Shown one piece after another: positions 13,180-24,274 of a DNA stretch of 64,000 nucleotides. Origin of the DNA: Falciphora oryzae. Lineage: Eukaryota > Ascomycota > Sordariomycetes > Magnaporthales > Magnaporthaceae. The translations under genes and the position numbers were made by a program. Within the stretch, counting starts at the first letter, position 1. Every line of letters starts with the position of its first letter. The notes beneath the pieces are model-generated. The model searched no databases. It had not been told where the DNA came from and saw only the letters and a program-made list of their open reading frames with translations. The stretch covers positions 217,591 through 281,590 of the forward strand of contig JNVV01000006.1 of the NCBI GenBank assembly GCA_000733355.1, read 5' to 3'.

Positions 13180-13327
13180 NNNNNNNNNNNNNNNNNNNNN
13201 NNNNNNNNNNNNNNNNNNNNNNNNNNNNNNNNNNNNNNNNNNNNNNNNNNNNNNNNNNNNNNNNNNNNNNNNNNNNNNNNNNNNNNNNNNNNNNNNNNNN
13301 NNNNNNNNNNNNNNNNNNNNNNNNNNN
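13180..13327. other. Assembly gap (148 N)
   Basis: A run of undetermined bases 58 nt upstream of the FHA-RING start codon, probably in its promoter or 5' UTR. An upstream exon inside the gap cannot be excluded. Confidence 0.99.
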
Positions 13328-13385
13328 AAAAAAACATCCCAAGGATAGCCTCCCCGCCGCACTCGCAGTCGCACGCACGGTCTAA

Positions 13386-15807
13386 ATGCCGGCTGTGTCG
13401 TCCTCCCAGCACCCGGCCCCAGCGCCCTCGTCGCCGGCCCTGATTCCCAGCTCGTCCCCACCCGCCGCCGCCAGGTCCTCGTCGCCCTTGTCGGCCCACG
13501 GCCACAGCCATAGCCACGGCACGAGCAGCAGCCGGAGCAGCCGCCTGCTGGGCCTCAACTCGTATCTCAAGAAGAGGAGCCTGACCCTGACGCGCGACCA
13601 CAACAACCACCGCCACAGCCCCGACCACGCCAACCCCGCCCACACCGTCGCCCTCAGGCCTCGACCCCAGAACAATCCGACACCACCACAGCCATCGCCC
13701 CATCATACCCACTCGCAATCTGCCCATCCGGCACAGCCCAGCGACACCACCACCAACAACAACAACAACAACAACAGTCACAGCGACTCCAGCACCGCTG
13801 ACGCCAGGCCAATTCCCACCACCACCCGCCGCCCCGTCGCCAGCCTCTTCCGCTCCGTCAGCTCATCGTCGCCCAATTCTCGCGCAACCACCACCGCCAC
13901 CCCATCGACGACCTCGGCCTCCGCCTCGCCGTCCATCTTCCCCGCGTCCTGGTCCCGGTCGCGCAGCACCAGCCCGTTGTCGTCTCAAGGGCCCGCCCCC
14001 GCGTCTCCTGTCTCGTCGCCTGACGCCGCCCTTTTCCCGCCCGTCCCATCGCAGTCTGCGCCGACGCTCCCAGCTCAGCCGTCCGCCGCCGCTGTGGCAC
14101 CACCACCGCCCCCCGCCGACGCGCCCCCTTCGCTCGAGAGCCTCGCCGTGGTAGAGCCGGACCGAGGCATCGGCGCTGGCCCCATGACCCGGACGCGCGC
14201 TGCCACCGCCTCCGAGGCGGCCGTCCTGGCTCAGGGCGGCGGGTCCGGCTCCGAAGCCATGCCCTCGATCCGCTTCTCGACCTTCTACGACCCCCGCGCC
14301 ACCCGTCCGTCCCTCACCTTCAGCCCCGTCTCGAGGACCCTGCCCACCGGGACCGAGGTCATCCGTGTCGGCCGTTACTCCGAGCGCGACGCCCAGCCCA
14401 ACGTGCCCGTCAACGTGCCCTCGGCCGCTCCCGTCGGCTTCAAGTCCAAGGTCGTCAGCCGGAGACACTGCGAATTCTGGCACGAGGGCGGCAAGTGGTA
14501 CATCAGGGATGTCAAGAGCTCGTCCGGTACCTTCCTCAACCACATCAGGCTGAGTCCTCCCGGCACCGAGTCGAAGCCGTTCCCCATCAACGATGGCGAC
14601 ATTGTCCAGCTTGGCATCGACTTCAAGGGCGGCGAGGAGATGATTTTTCGCTGCGTCAAGATGCGCTTGGAGCTGAACCGTGGGTGGCAGAGCAAGCTCA
14701 ATGCCTTCAAGTACGTAGCCGACATTGGCCCTTCCGTCCTGTTGATGACCACCCCATGATATCTAGATGCACGTCTCCCTCTCGTACTGACTGCGGTCCA
14801 CCTCCGTCTCACCAGCATGAACACCCACAAGAGGCTACGTAATATGACCAAATCTGGCGATGGTGGCGCTTCGAACCAGACCTCGCAGGACTGCTCGATA
14901 TGCCTGAATTCGATCGCGGTATGCTCGCTCGCTCGCTCCTCTGCCTTTTGCCCTTCCATTTAACCATCATCCGCCAACAGTAGTGTCTTTTCTGCTGCAG
15001 CTACTGACCAAGAAAAACAACCCTGTGTAGCCCTGCCAGTGTCTGTTCGTAGCTCCTTGCTCCCACACGTGGCACTACAAGTGCATCAGGAGCCTGCTCG
15101 CGTCCCCACAGTACCCCATCTTCATCTGTCCAAACTGCCGCGCCGCCGCCGACCTCGAAGCCGAGGTCGAGGATCCGGAGGAGTGGGAGCAACTGGACTC
15201 GGACCTGGACGAGAGCGCTATCGCCGGGCCTGAGACCAACGGGGAAGGGGCATCGACTGCTGCAGCCGCCAACGCCAACGCAACGCCATCTGCGTCAGCG
15301 TCCCTGCCAGTGTCGGCGCCAGTGCCAGCTCCAGTGCCTGTCCCTCCGGCGGTGACTGTGGCTGAAACCGACGACGCGGTCGTGTTTCCCGTTCCGCCTT
15401 CGTCGACAGAAACAACATCTCCATCATCTCCACAACAGCAGCCGTCCCACGCGACGTCGACCCCGCTTCCGATCCCCCGTATGCCGTCGACTGCCTCTTC
15501 CCGCCGCCTGGCTGCTCAGGGGGCCACGTCTGGCGTGAGCTTGGACGCTGAAGCCTCGGGGTCCGGCTCCGAGGAGCGTGACACACGAACACCATCTCCG
15601 ACACCCCACGCCCCTGCGCTGCTCAATGCCGTCGAAGGGCCCATTACGCCGAGGAACGACGCTGGGCCATGGGTATTCGACGGCAGTGGTGTCCGTATGA
15701 GGGCCGGCCCACCCACGACAGCCGCAGCCAGCACCACGGCCGCCGGCGCGCCGGGACACAATGCAACGGCCCAGTTGACCAGTCTAGACGACATTGCAAG
15801 GGCATGA
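13386..15807 (+). CDS. FHA-RING E3 ubiquitin ligase, Dma1-like
   Basis: Exons 13386-14710, 14816-14918 and 15031-15807 join to 734 residues. The N-terminal 300 residues are Ser/Pro/Thr/Asn-rich with a poly-Asn run. A forkhead-associated phosphothreonine-binding domain follows (about 320-425, with VGRYSERD, SRRHCEFW and SSSGTFLNH). Then comes a C3H2C3 RING (about 467-512): CSIC, then PCQCLFVAPCSHTWHYKC, then CPNC. The last intron lies inside the RING, between LNSIA and PCQC. FHA followed directly by RING is the architecture of yeast Dma1/Dma2 and S. pombe Dma1, checkpoint ligases of septin and mitotic-exit control. Ubiquitin transfer is inferred from the intact zinc ligands. The C-terminal 220 residues are disordered. 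The first in-frame ATG after the gap is used as start; the true N-terminus could lie in the gap. Confidence 0.88.
13754..13777 (+). repeat. (AAC)n microsatellite inside the FHA-RING gene
   Basis: Perfect trinucleotide run coding for poly-Asn in the disordered N-terminus. Such runs are often length-variable. Confidence 0.8.
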
Positions 15808-16919
15808 GGGGCGCTCTGCATATCAAGCTGAACCGCCATCAGCTCTGCGTTTAGGGGGGTGCCGAGTAGATGATGCCCCGCACAGCTGTGGGAGAAGAGG
15901 CCTTTATGCGGGTGTGTCTCGGCGGGGGTGTTTGGATTGCGATGGTATATACTTTCGAGACTGGAGGACTCAACCAGTTCCCCACGACCATGCCGCATAT
16001 GTGCTCGCCAGGTTAACTGGCCAAACACACATGTTTCCCCAGCATAAACTTTTTTTTGGCGGAGGATGGGCTATTGTTTGTGGCGGGCCAGGGCGGCTCC
16101 GTCTCCATCCGTCGCCAAAATCCATTAGTATCTATCGCTTGCCCCTTTATACTGTTCCCATCTTTTCTCTTCTTTTATTGTCTCCTTGCACCTTTTATTC
16201 CTTCCCTTTCCCTCACATATTCCCTCTTGCGTGTCTCTATTCTTTCGTCATTAATGGTGGGGTTGTTGACCTCTTTCTTCCCTCGTCTTGTCTGTTTTCC
16301 CCAAGCATTTCCCGAGAGGCTCCGAGGTGGTACGAGCGTTCAACTGTTTGGGAGGTCTGTTTTTGGACAGCTTTTGCATCATGGCGTTCTCGTTTTGCTC
16401 TCATATCTACGTCTAGTGGGTCAGGCCAACAAGCGCTTTTGCTTCGCCAGTCCCGGCCCAGCCATGCGTGTGTTCTCGAACCAACACTCATGTGCGGCCA
16501 TTTGCTGCTGTTCACCTCTACTACTACTTACTACCATGGAACTACCTAGTCTCAGTGAACACACTCTGCGACTCGTCTCTTTGCTTCGCATCAAGTTTTG
16601 GACATTTGTCCTCCCTCGCTTGGCCTACTTGTCTTCTTTTGCCATTGCATCATAGCCAGCGCGCGGCAGAAGCAGCAGCAGCAAAGTCAATCAAGCGCCT
16701 GCATCGCATTGATGATGTGTGGCGCCCGAGGGCCAGAGCAGGGTTTGTCCCGGGACGCAGGCTGAATGATTTACCCCCGACGATTATATCTAGCTTATCC
16801 CACGCAGCGCAGCCGGGTCGGGGCCGGCCCGCAAAAGCCTAACCAAAGGTACTCAGTACAGTACATAGTATGGACGGAGTACATACACAATCCGGCCATG
16901 CATGGCTCGTTCGATCGGC
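15808..16919. other. Convergent intergenic region
   Basis: About 1.1 kb holding the 3' ends of the FHA-RING and VPS16 genes. A long pyrimidine-rich stretch lies at 16140-16300. No gene with family resemblance is seen. Confidence 0.5.
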
Positions 16920-19621
16920 CTATTTCTTGAATACGATCTGGCCTAACCTTTCAATCTCGCGCCCGTCGGCCGTGTTGCGGCCCGCAGCCTCGAGCAGCCT
17001 CGTCCATTCGTCCCTGTTCTTGAGGCGCACTGCCTCCTCGGCCGCCCGCACGCTCATGCCGCATTTCTCGTACATTGTGATAGATGTCCCCTCCTTGATC
17101 GTGGTGCACTTGGGAATAAAGGTAGAGGCGAGGCGTGGGTTGCCCGCTTGCAGAATCAGATTGAAGAATGGCTTTTGGTTTGTCCCGCGTGTGTCAGTCA
17201 AGTCGATCGGTCGGCTCTGGCATTTGGATCTTCCCGGATCCGTTGAGTGTTTGGTGTCCAGTGCACTCACCTCCCAGCCTATAGGGCTCTTGCGGGCCTT
17301 TGCGATCTCTTCGATTTCGTTCCAGTCTCGCTTGGCCACAAGAGCTCGAAGTCTGATGACGAGAGTCGGGGTGCGGTCTCATGTCAGCCTTCATAATACA
17401 TCCCTTGCGCGCAATATAGACAACCTTCCTCGCCGTGAAAGCGAGCAAGGGGCAGCACGGGGCCGACTCACCGGATCCACCAAGCCACCCTCTCGGGCAC
17501 CTTGAACTCGCTCTGTATCTTCTTGGCGCGTCCATGATAACCGAGTCGGATCAGCTTGAACATTGTCTCGTTGACGCTCAGGCCAGTGAAGGAGTCGGTG
17601 AGGTCGCGGTCAAAGGCCTCCTGCATGCGCAGCAAGGTGGCCGACTCCTTGAGCGCGCGGAGCTCAAAGGCACTCTCGCGGGCGTTGTCGCTCAGCAGGC
17701 GCGCGGCCAGCGCCATCTTATCGCCGGCGGTGCGCGCGTCGGGCTGCCGCAGGGCCTCGCGCAGAAAAACGCTGGCACCGTCCAGACGCCGGTCCTCCTG
17801 GTAGTAGAGGTCTTTGAGTAGCGAGTTGTCGCCATCGCGCGCCGCCGCGGCCTCGACCAGCGCCGTCGCCACGGGCCGCCGGTTCACGACACGGAAGAAG
17901 GCTGCCAGCGGCAGCTTGCGGCGCAGCGCGTGCAGCACCACAAGCACCAGATCTGTGTCGCCGCTCTCGACCGCCTTGTCCAGCGCCAGCTCCCCTTCCT
18001 CCATGGACAGCAGCAGCGGCACCTGGCGGCCCGCGCGTGGCTCGTGGTTGAGCAGCTCGGTGGCGAGGCGGCCGCGACCCTCATCGTAGGCTGCCCGGGC
18101 GATGGCCTCGAACGAAATGCCCGGCTTGCCCGACAGCTTCTCCACCACCAGACGCGCAATCGTGTCGTCGTCGTCGGTCCCGAGGCGCACCTTGGCGCAG
18201 GCCCAGTGTACGTAGACGCGGTCCGTGGGCAGACGCAAGTATCCGGCGATGCGCAGGGCCAGCTGGTACTCGTGCCTGTCGAGGAGGCGGCCGATGAGGC
18301 GGTCAGGGCCGAGGCGCTGGTACTGCTCGAGTGAGAGCGGGAGGCCAACCTCGTAAAAGCGCACAGCGTTGAGCACGCGCAAGGTCTCGCACATGTCGAC
18401 AAAGTCATCGCTGTTGTAGATGTCGAGGACCGACTTGCCGAACGACGCGGCCTTGAGGAGCTGCTTCTGCCAGTGTATGTTGAACTCCTGGCCGGCGGCG
18501 CTGACGCACGTGTCGACGGCCTCGGTCAGGTTGCCCCTGATCAGCTGGATGCTGTCGTCGGCCTTGGGCGACTGCATCTCCAGCTGGCCTGCGGCGTCGA
18601 GCAGGATGGAGGCGGACGACTCGGTGCCCAGGCGGAATACCTCCTCAGTGACGTCGGGCACCTTTTGGATGAAGTCGCAGGACTCGTTGGTCAGCACGCG
18701 GACGCCGTCGTGGTCCTGGACGACGTGGATGCGGCCGTCGTACAGGAAGGTGGCGACGGCGGCGCCAGGGCCGACGAGGTGGATCTCGTCCTCCCAGGCA
18801 ACGACGACGCCGTCGTTGCCGCACCAGCTGACATACTTTGGCGGGATGCGCGACTTGAGGTCGTGCTCGCTCAGGCGGGTCTGGAAGTCGCACGTGATGA
18901 CGTGGACGTGGCCGGCGGGGGTGTAGAGGGCGGCGAACTTGCCATTGGGCGAGACGGCCATGTGGCTGAAGGGGCCGATGTCGAGGAAGCGGTCCTCACA
19001 CTCGCTGGCGTCGGCGACGTAGACGGTCTGGCCGATGCTGAGGAGCACCTCGACGGAGCGCGAGAGGGTGTGGCGCGGCGGGATCAGGGCCCACGAGTGC
19101 ACGGGGCCCTCGGGGGCGGCGGCCAGGGCGCGCGGGCGCGGCTCGGCGTAGGACGAGACGGAGATGAGGGTGTTGTTGGACAGCAGGGCGACGAGCCCCG
19201 TGTCGTAGAAGAGGCATGCCTGGACGCCGTACTCGTCGGCGCCGTGGCCGAGCGAGAACTGGGTGAAGTCGTGCTGCAGGCCGTAGTAGCAGCGCACGGT
19301 GCCGTCGCGCGTGACAACGAGCAGGCGCTCGTCCTCGGACCAGCCCAGGCCGCGGACGGAGCCCTTGTCCCAGGGGATGGAGCGCAGCAGCTTGCCGGCG
19401 CAGCTGTAGACGTCGACGCTGGGCTTGCGCGCCTTGCCGGCGCGGTACTCGACCAGCTTGTTCTCGTCGAGGTACAGGGCCACGGCGCCGCCGTCGGGAG
19501 CGCCAGTCACGACGTAGTTGTCCAGGTCCAGGTCCTGGTCGAAGACGGCCGTGTAGAGCTGCACCTGGCGGTAGTAGCGGTCCCCCACCTGCTCCCAGCT
19601 TGCTGTCGGGCTCAGCTCCAT
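16920..19621 (-). CDS. VPS16: VPS16, HOPS/CORVET class C core subunit
   Basis: Membrane-tethering subunit required for fusion at endosome and vacuole. Exons 19621-17472, 17352-17271 and 17171-16920 give 827 residues, the usual length. Introns are 119 nt (GTGAGT..CAG) and 99 nt (GTGAGT..AAAAG). The N-terminal beta-propeller region starts SWEQVGDRYYRQVQLY and contains VRGLGWSEDERLLVVTRDG. The C-terminal alpha-solenoid contains the conserved VHWACAKVRL and the stretch AKRDWNEIEEIAKARKSP. The end is MYEKCGMSVRAAEEAVRL and then IERLGQIVFKK. The 466-residue frame on the opposite strand (18473-19873) is a GC-codon shadow. The gene is divergent to ATG16. Confidence 0.95.
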
Positions 19622-20307
19622 GGCGGCGGCAGCAGATGGGTGCTGGGGTTCGTTGCGCGGGTCAAGCCCAACGGCGTCACCTCATCTTCCCCGGCCTGGT
19701 GTAGCTGGACGCGCTGGGAACCGAGCTGGGTTCCTTGGGCTCGACTGCTGGTTGCAGCTAAGTTTTGGGCCGGCTTTTCCCTCTCTTTTGTTTCCCACTC
19801 TCTTTTTATTATTCCTCTTTCTTTCTGTATTTCTTTTCCTTATTTTTCTTATGTTCTTGCAGTCGGCTTCTAGATAGCCTTCCATGCATTGATCGCAGCC
19901 GTTCGCCAGGTCGGTCAGTCGGGTTGCCTCGGTGGTTGGTTGGTCTCCATCTCATCACCGCCGCCCAGCTGGCGCTAACCACGCACGGGCCGCGCGTAAC
20001 AGCACTCACCCTGGGCGGGCACCTGTGCGGTGCTGTGGGTACAACGCCCAAGCCGTGCGTCATAATTCCGCCCATGGAAGGTACCTGTGCCTCCCAATCT
20101 GCCGCCTCAGCAGGGGCCGGGGAGGTACTGATTGAGCCCAACCTCACCACATCCCCGCCCTCAGCTGGCCTCCAATACATTGATTGATCCATACCAGCCA
20201 CAGAGTTGATGCCTGCAAAAGGTAAATAAAATAAACCGCCCAGAGAGAAACGGGAACCCCAACCTCCCTCGGCCACCGGCTCTTCTCATCCACCCCACGA
20301 CGGAACA
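19622..20307. other. Divergent intergenic region VPS16 / ATG16
   Basis: 686 bp with a pyrimidine-rich tract on the plus strand (about 19780-19862). A seven-codon uORF (20209-20229) lies 78 nt before the ATG16 start. No other gene is seen. Confidence 0.5.
20209..20229 (+). other. Short uORF in the ATG16 leader
   Basis: ATG, five codons, TAA, ending 78 nt upstream of the ATG16 start codon. Its presence in the mRNA depends on an unknown transcription start. Confidence 0.4.
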
Positions 20308-21087
20308 ATGCCTGACTGGCGAGACGAATATCTCGCTTCGTTGAGGGAGGCAGAGCAGAACAACCCTGTCAACCACGAGCTCATTCAAGCCTGTGAGGAG
20401 GAATCCCTTGGCCGCCTCCCCTCTGCAAGCCATGTCGGCTGACCCTCGGTAGGCTCGCAGCTACAGGATCGCATAGCCGTCCTCGAAGCTGAGAAGGCCG
20501 CCCTCCAGCAGGAGATCGGCTCTGGAGCTGCTGCGACCCCGTCCGCCCCGGCCTCGTCCCGGCGGGATGCTGTCGCGGCCTCCGCTGAGCCCGCCGCCTC
20601 CTCTGACCCCTTGGTCGCGAGGCTCCGTCTGGACCTTGCCGAGGCTCTGAGGGCCCAGGGGCTGCTGCAGTCGCGAGTCAAGGCGGCCGAGGGCGAGCTC
20701 GAGAGGCTGCGCTCCAAGACGGCCGATGACGCCAAGGCCATCCGCCAGCTGACGTCGGAGCGCAACGTGCTCGCGACCAAAGTCAGAGACCGCGACGAGG
20801 AGCTCCGGGGCAAGTCCAAGCTAGTCGAGGTAACCTTGCGATCCCCTTTGCTCTTCCTGGTGTGGCTCTAGATAACCCAATATCAACGACGCTGAACCTG
20901 AAACCTCCGGCAGAATGTCCAAGACGAACTCCTTGCTCTCACCCTCCAGCTCAACGTCACAGAACAGCAAAAGGCAAAGATCGAGGCCGACAACAGGGAG
21001 CTTGTGGAACGGTGGATGAAGCGCAAGGGTCAGGAAGCTGAAGCCCTCAACCTGGCAAACGAGCCCTTATTCACGAGGCGACAATGA
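20308..21087 (+). CDS. ATG16: ATG16, autophagy protein 16
   Basis: Partner of the Atg12-Atg5 conjugate; the complex directs Atg8 lipidation at the forming autophagosome. Exons 20308-20392, 20453-20829 and 20914-21087 give 211 residues, the size of fungal Atg16, which lacks the animal WD40 domain. The N-terminal Atg5-binding helix is WRDEYLASLREAEQNNPVN, followed by ACSQLQDRIAVLEAEKAALQ. The rest is a long coiled coil (about residues 30-205) ending ERWMKRKGQEAEALNLANEP. Introns are 60 and 84 nt. The first splice uses GGTAG rather than the CAG eight bases downstream, because only this choice gives the conserved ACSQLQDR in frame. Confidence 0.93.
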
Positions 21088-21462
21088 CGGCTCCGTCACC
21101 AGCTTCAATGAGATCCCTCAAAGGCGGACATCAAGAGTCCCTTGCATGTCAGTGGCATTGATCCTCGAGGCTTCACTGGTCTAGGTTTGCTTGGTAAATA
21201 GGTACCTCCCCTCCCACAGGCTCAGAAAGCAAAAGCCCCAAGTCGCCCAAGACGGGCCGGCTTGCCATCCATGCTCATTACCTGCCACTGGTGGTGGCCA
21301 GGCCTTGAGAAACTTTCTATTTCTCTCTCTATTCTTTCAAGGAGAGCCTTTTCCTCTACAGCTTTCTGTTTCTCTTTCTGCTCAAACCATGCTATTTAGT
21401 ACATGCGAATCATTGCTGATTGGTGGTATCTTCGAACAACAAGAAAACAAAACAGGTCATCC
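21088..21462. other. Convergent intergenic region ATG16 / DOT1
   Basis: 375 bp of 3' flanks with a pyrimidine-rich stretch around 21310-21380. Nothing else is seen. Confidence 0.5.
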
Positions 21463-23050
21463 TCACTTCCTCGTCGAAATGCAAAAGGTACCCCCGGCCG
21501 CGGTCCAGCTCACGTAGCCTTCCGGATACGTGAGGTGCTCGACGTCCAGGATGGTGCTTCCAACATCGTTCAGCGCATTCTTGTGGTCGTGGACAAAGCT
21601 CTTCAGCGACACGATCTTGCAGCCGCTCTTGAGGTCTAGGAACATGCGGACAAGGTCGTCGTTGAGCTGCGACGTGAAGGCCTGGTTGTTTACCAGCACA
21701 ACATCGGCGCGCTGTAGGGCTTGATGGATCCTCTGGTTCATCCGAAAGTCTCCTCGTTCCAGCCGGACCTTGCCCGGGGCCACTCCCCACAGCCGACAGC
21801 GCGCGCTGAACTCCCTCTTTTGCGCCTCGGCCAGGTTGCAAGCGTTTTCCATCATCTCGCAGCCCCAGCTTTCGCAGCCGACATCGAGAGCCGCCTGCAA
21901 CACGACGTTCCCGACCCCGGAGCCGAGGTCGACGAAAACTTGGCCCGAAGTCATGTTCAGTCTCCGGATCAGGATATCGTTTATGAAGGGGTGCAGGAGC
22001 TCGCCGTAAACATTGTCGGTACCGTTCTCATACTTGGCGAGGAGTTCCACCTTGGGAGCGACGGTGCGGTCGTACACCTGCTCGAGAATGAAAGCGACGA
22101 GATCGTTGGGGAGGGTGTGCCGACTGCCGAGATTTCGGGCCACCGCGCCGCTGGACCGGAGAGCAAGTATGTGGCTGTTGTATTTGTCCAAGGCCCTTCG
22201 AAACGCCTTGTAATCCTGGACTGAGGGGCTCGAGGCGCGCTCGAGCTGCCGCGCCAAGCCGTTGGTAGGGTCGTTTATCAGGAGGGCCTCACTTTCGTTG
22301 AGATAGGTGTAGGCCACGTGTTTTATGACTCGTATTATCTCGGAGACGGCATCTATCATATCCTTCCCAGAAACAAGCTCATACCTAGAGTTGTCGTCAG
22401 TACCAAGGCGCGCGGCAGTAGTTCGTTCTGCGGGCTTCGTAGCTCTTTTCTTACCGTTCTTTCTGTCGCAGACCCGGGTACTGCAGCCCCACCGCAACCT
22501 CGGTCGGCGGCGCGCCAAGTGAGGGCGAGCACTTGAGGACAAGCGACGCGAGATCGGAAGCGTGTATGAACCGCGGCTCTGGTCGTTCCTTGCCGTCGGG
22601 CTGCGCATCTGTCAGACTAGACGAAACTAGCATGCGGTCCGGGTCCGCGACTCGATCGCTGTCGGCAGTACGCTGTCGCTTCCGCGCATCGAGGCTCTCC
22701 TCCCAGTCGTCGTCGTCGGATTCCGAGTCGTTGTCAAACGTGACGCGGTCGCTAGCGGGGGATCTGCGTGGGGTAGGGCCGGGGCCGACACTGGAAGCCT
22801 TGCGCTTGCGCACCTGGCCTTGCGCCGACTGATCCGAGGCGTACGAAGACGGGGAGGGCAGCGGGGACGCGCTGGCCGCGTTTCTGCGCAGCGGATGGTG
22901 TGAAGCAGAGGCAGCACCGAGGCTGCCGCGGGGTCCTGCCGACACCCCAGCCTTTGGTTGGGGCTTTGACTTTGGCTTGACGACGACCTTCTCGATGCGG
23001 ATGGTGGGCGGCGCGGCCTTCAATTTTGATTTCTTGGCGAGGATCCCCAT
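21463..23050 (-). CDS. DOT1: DOT1, histone H3 lysine-79 methyltransferase
   Basis: Class I (seven-beta-strand) SAM-dependent methyltransferase acting on nucleosomal H3K79, with roles in silencing and the DNA-damage checkpoint. Exons 23050-22455 and 22384-21463 give 505 residues; the 70-nt intron is GTAAGA..CTAG. The N-terminus is basic and disordered ([24 protein letters not shown]), suited to nucleosome or DNA contact. Catalytic core: [13 protein letters not shown], the SAM loop [17 protein letters not shown] (DLGSGVGN at about 351-358), [12 protein letters not shown], and the Dot1-specific [20 protein letters not shown] and [17 protein letters not shown] close the domain. There is no frameshift or missing catalytic residue. 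The start at 23050 ([11 protein letters not shown]) is the last ATG before the basic region; an in-frame upstream frame exists but is poor. Confidence 0.95.
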
Positions 23051-24274
23051 GGCGCCGGATCGGAGGCGCGGGGAACGGTCGGCTCGAGGGTGACGGCGAC
23101 GCGGACGAGGGTGAATGCGCGCTCGGGTACGGCCAAAGAGGTAGGCACCAACCCGATCGATCCTAGCTATGCGCCCATGAAACCCGGAGCGTCCACGTGC
23201 GCGCCGGGGCGGGCTGGTGTCGAAGGGCGGCCGGTCGGGGACGTGGCGCACTGGCTTTGGCTACGGCCGGGGGCTGCGCACGCGCCCGCGCGTCTTCGTG
23301 GTCTTGGCTGGGGCGCGGGAGTGACGAGAGGGGAGTGATGATGTATGCTGGAGGTTGGCGATATATAGTGAGATGGATGGAGTGTGCAAAGATGATGGCG
23401 CCAGACCAGGTCCAGCAGACAGCCTGGTCAGGCTAGGCAGGTATCCAACGGGTGGGTAAGCAGCATCGCACGATGAGCGGGCGGGCAAGGGGGAGGGATG
23501 GAGGGAAAAGGTCACGGGTATCGCTGCTGGGAGTTGTGTGGCTGACTTGGCTAGTGCGTTCCTGCGATCTGCTATGCCTGCCCGCCCAGTTGGAGCTCGG
23601 TGGGCCGACGGTGGTCAAGAGCACGCATACGGTCCCGCATGCGGGACTCGAGTGCCTCAGGCATGGGATATTGAATATGTGAAAGTCCCCCTACTTTATT
23701 ATACGTCGCCCCCACCTCATTACGGGCACGCGGCGGGCCGTTGGAGATCGAACCCGCCAGCAGCTTCTGGTCTGGCCTGGCCTGCAGCACGTCTGCTGGT
23801 TTTGGCGACCCAGCCCTGTGGTTGCAGCGGCATTGAAAAGGGGGGCGAGGTGTTTGTCTGGGCAGGGTGCGGTTGGACGGTTGGACATGGGACGGCTCTA
23901 GGCATTTTCATTTTTGGTAGTACCGGATTGCAAATCACCGGCAGCACAGGCAATTCGATGCAAAACTCTCGGTCGCAGCCAACCCTCCATCTTCTTTCTT
24001 CTTTTCCATATTTCTGCTCGCATTTGCTGATTCTGTCAAAAGTTCAAGATTGCCTGCGCGGGACCCTTGCCCGATATTTATCGTCGTCCGCACATGCAAT
24101 CTGACACCCACCTCACTCGACCGTGCTAGCCGCCCGACTGGGCTAGCGCTTGAGTGCTCGGTCGCAGCCCCTGAGACACCTGGTTCGCACTCACTGCGCG
24201 CCCGCCAGAACCCGAGGTCAGCCACGGGCACCGACGCGACATCAGCGCCTGGGTCCGCACCCTGGCAGCTGCTA
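23051..24274. other. Divergent intergenic region DOT1 / membrane protein
   Basis: About 1.2 kb. No gene is supported; overlapping short frames on both strands lack any family resemblance. Confidence 0.5.

Larger units (their letters stand above)
11553..13385. other. Divergent intergenic region MAS2 / FHA-RING gene
   Basis: About 1.8 kb including an assembly gap. No credible gene is seen; the long minus-strand frame 12332-13378 only exists because it runs through the Ns. A short direct-repeat patch and a TAGGTAGGTAGGTA run (11570-11587) are present. Confidence 0.5.

Noticed and set aside
12332..13378. 348-residue minus-strand frame
   Set aside because: It is open only because it crosses the run of Ns; the remainder is Arg/Gly/Trp-rich shadow sequence.
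18473..19873. 466-residue open frame on the plus strand
   Set aside because: It lies fully antisense to VPS16 exon 1; its Gly/Val/Ala/Asp-rich content is the mirror of GC-biased codons.
23700..23780. tRNA-like T-loop word on the minus strand (GGGTTCGATCTCC)
   Set aside because: The flanking bases do not form a T-arm stem, and no acceptor stem or anticodon arm is present.
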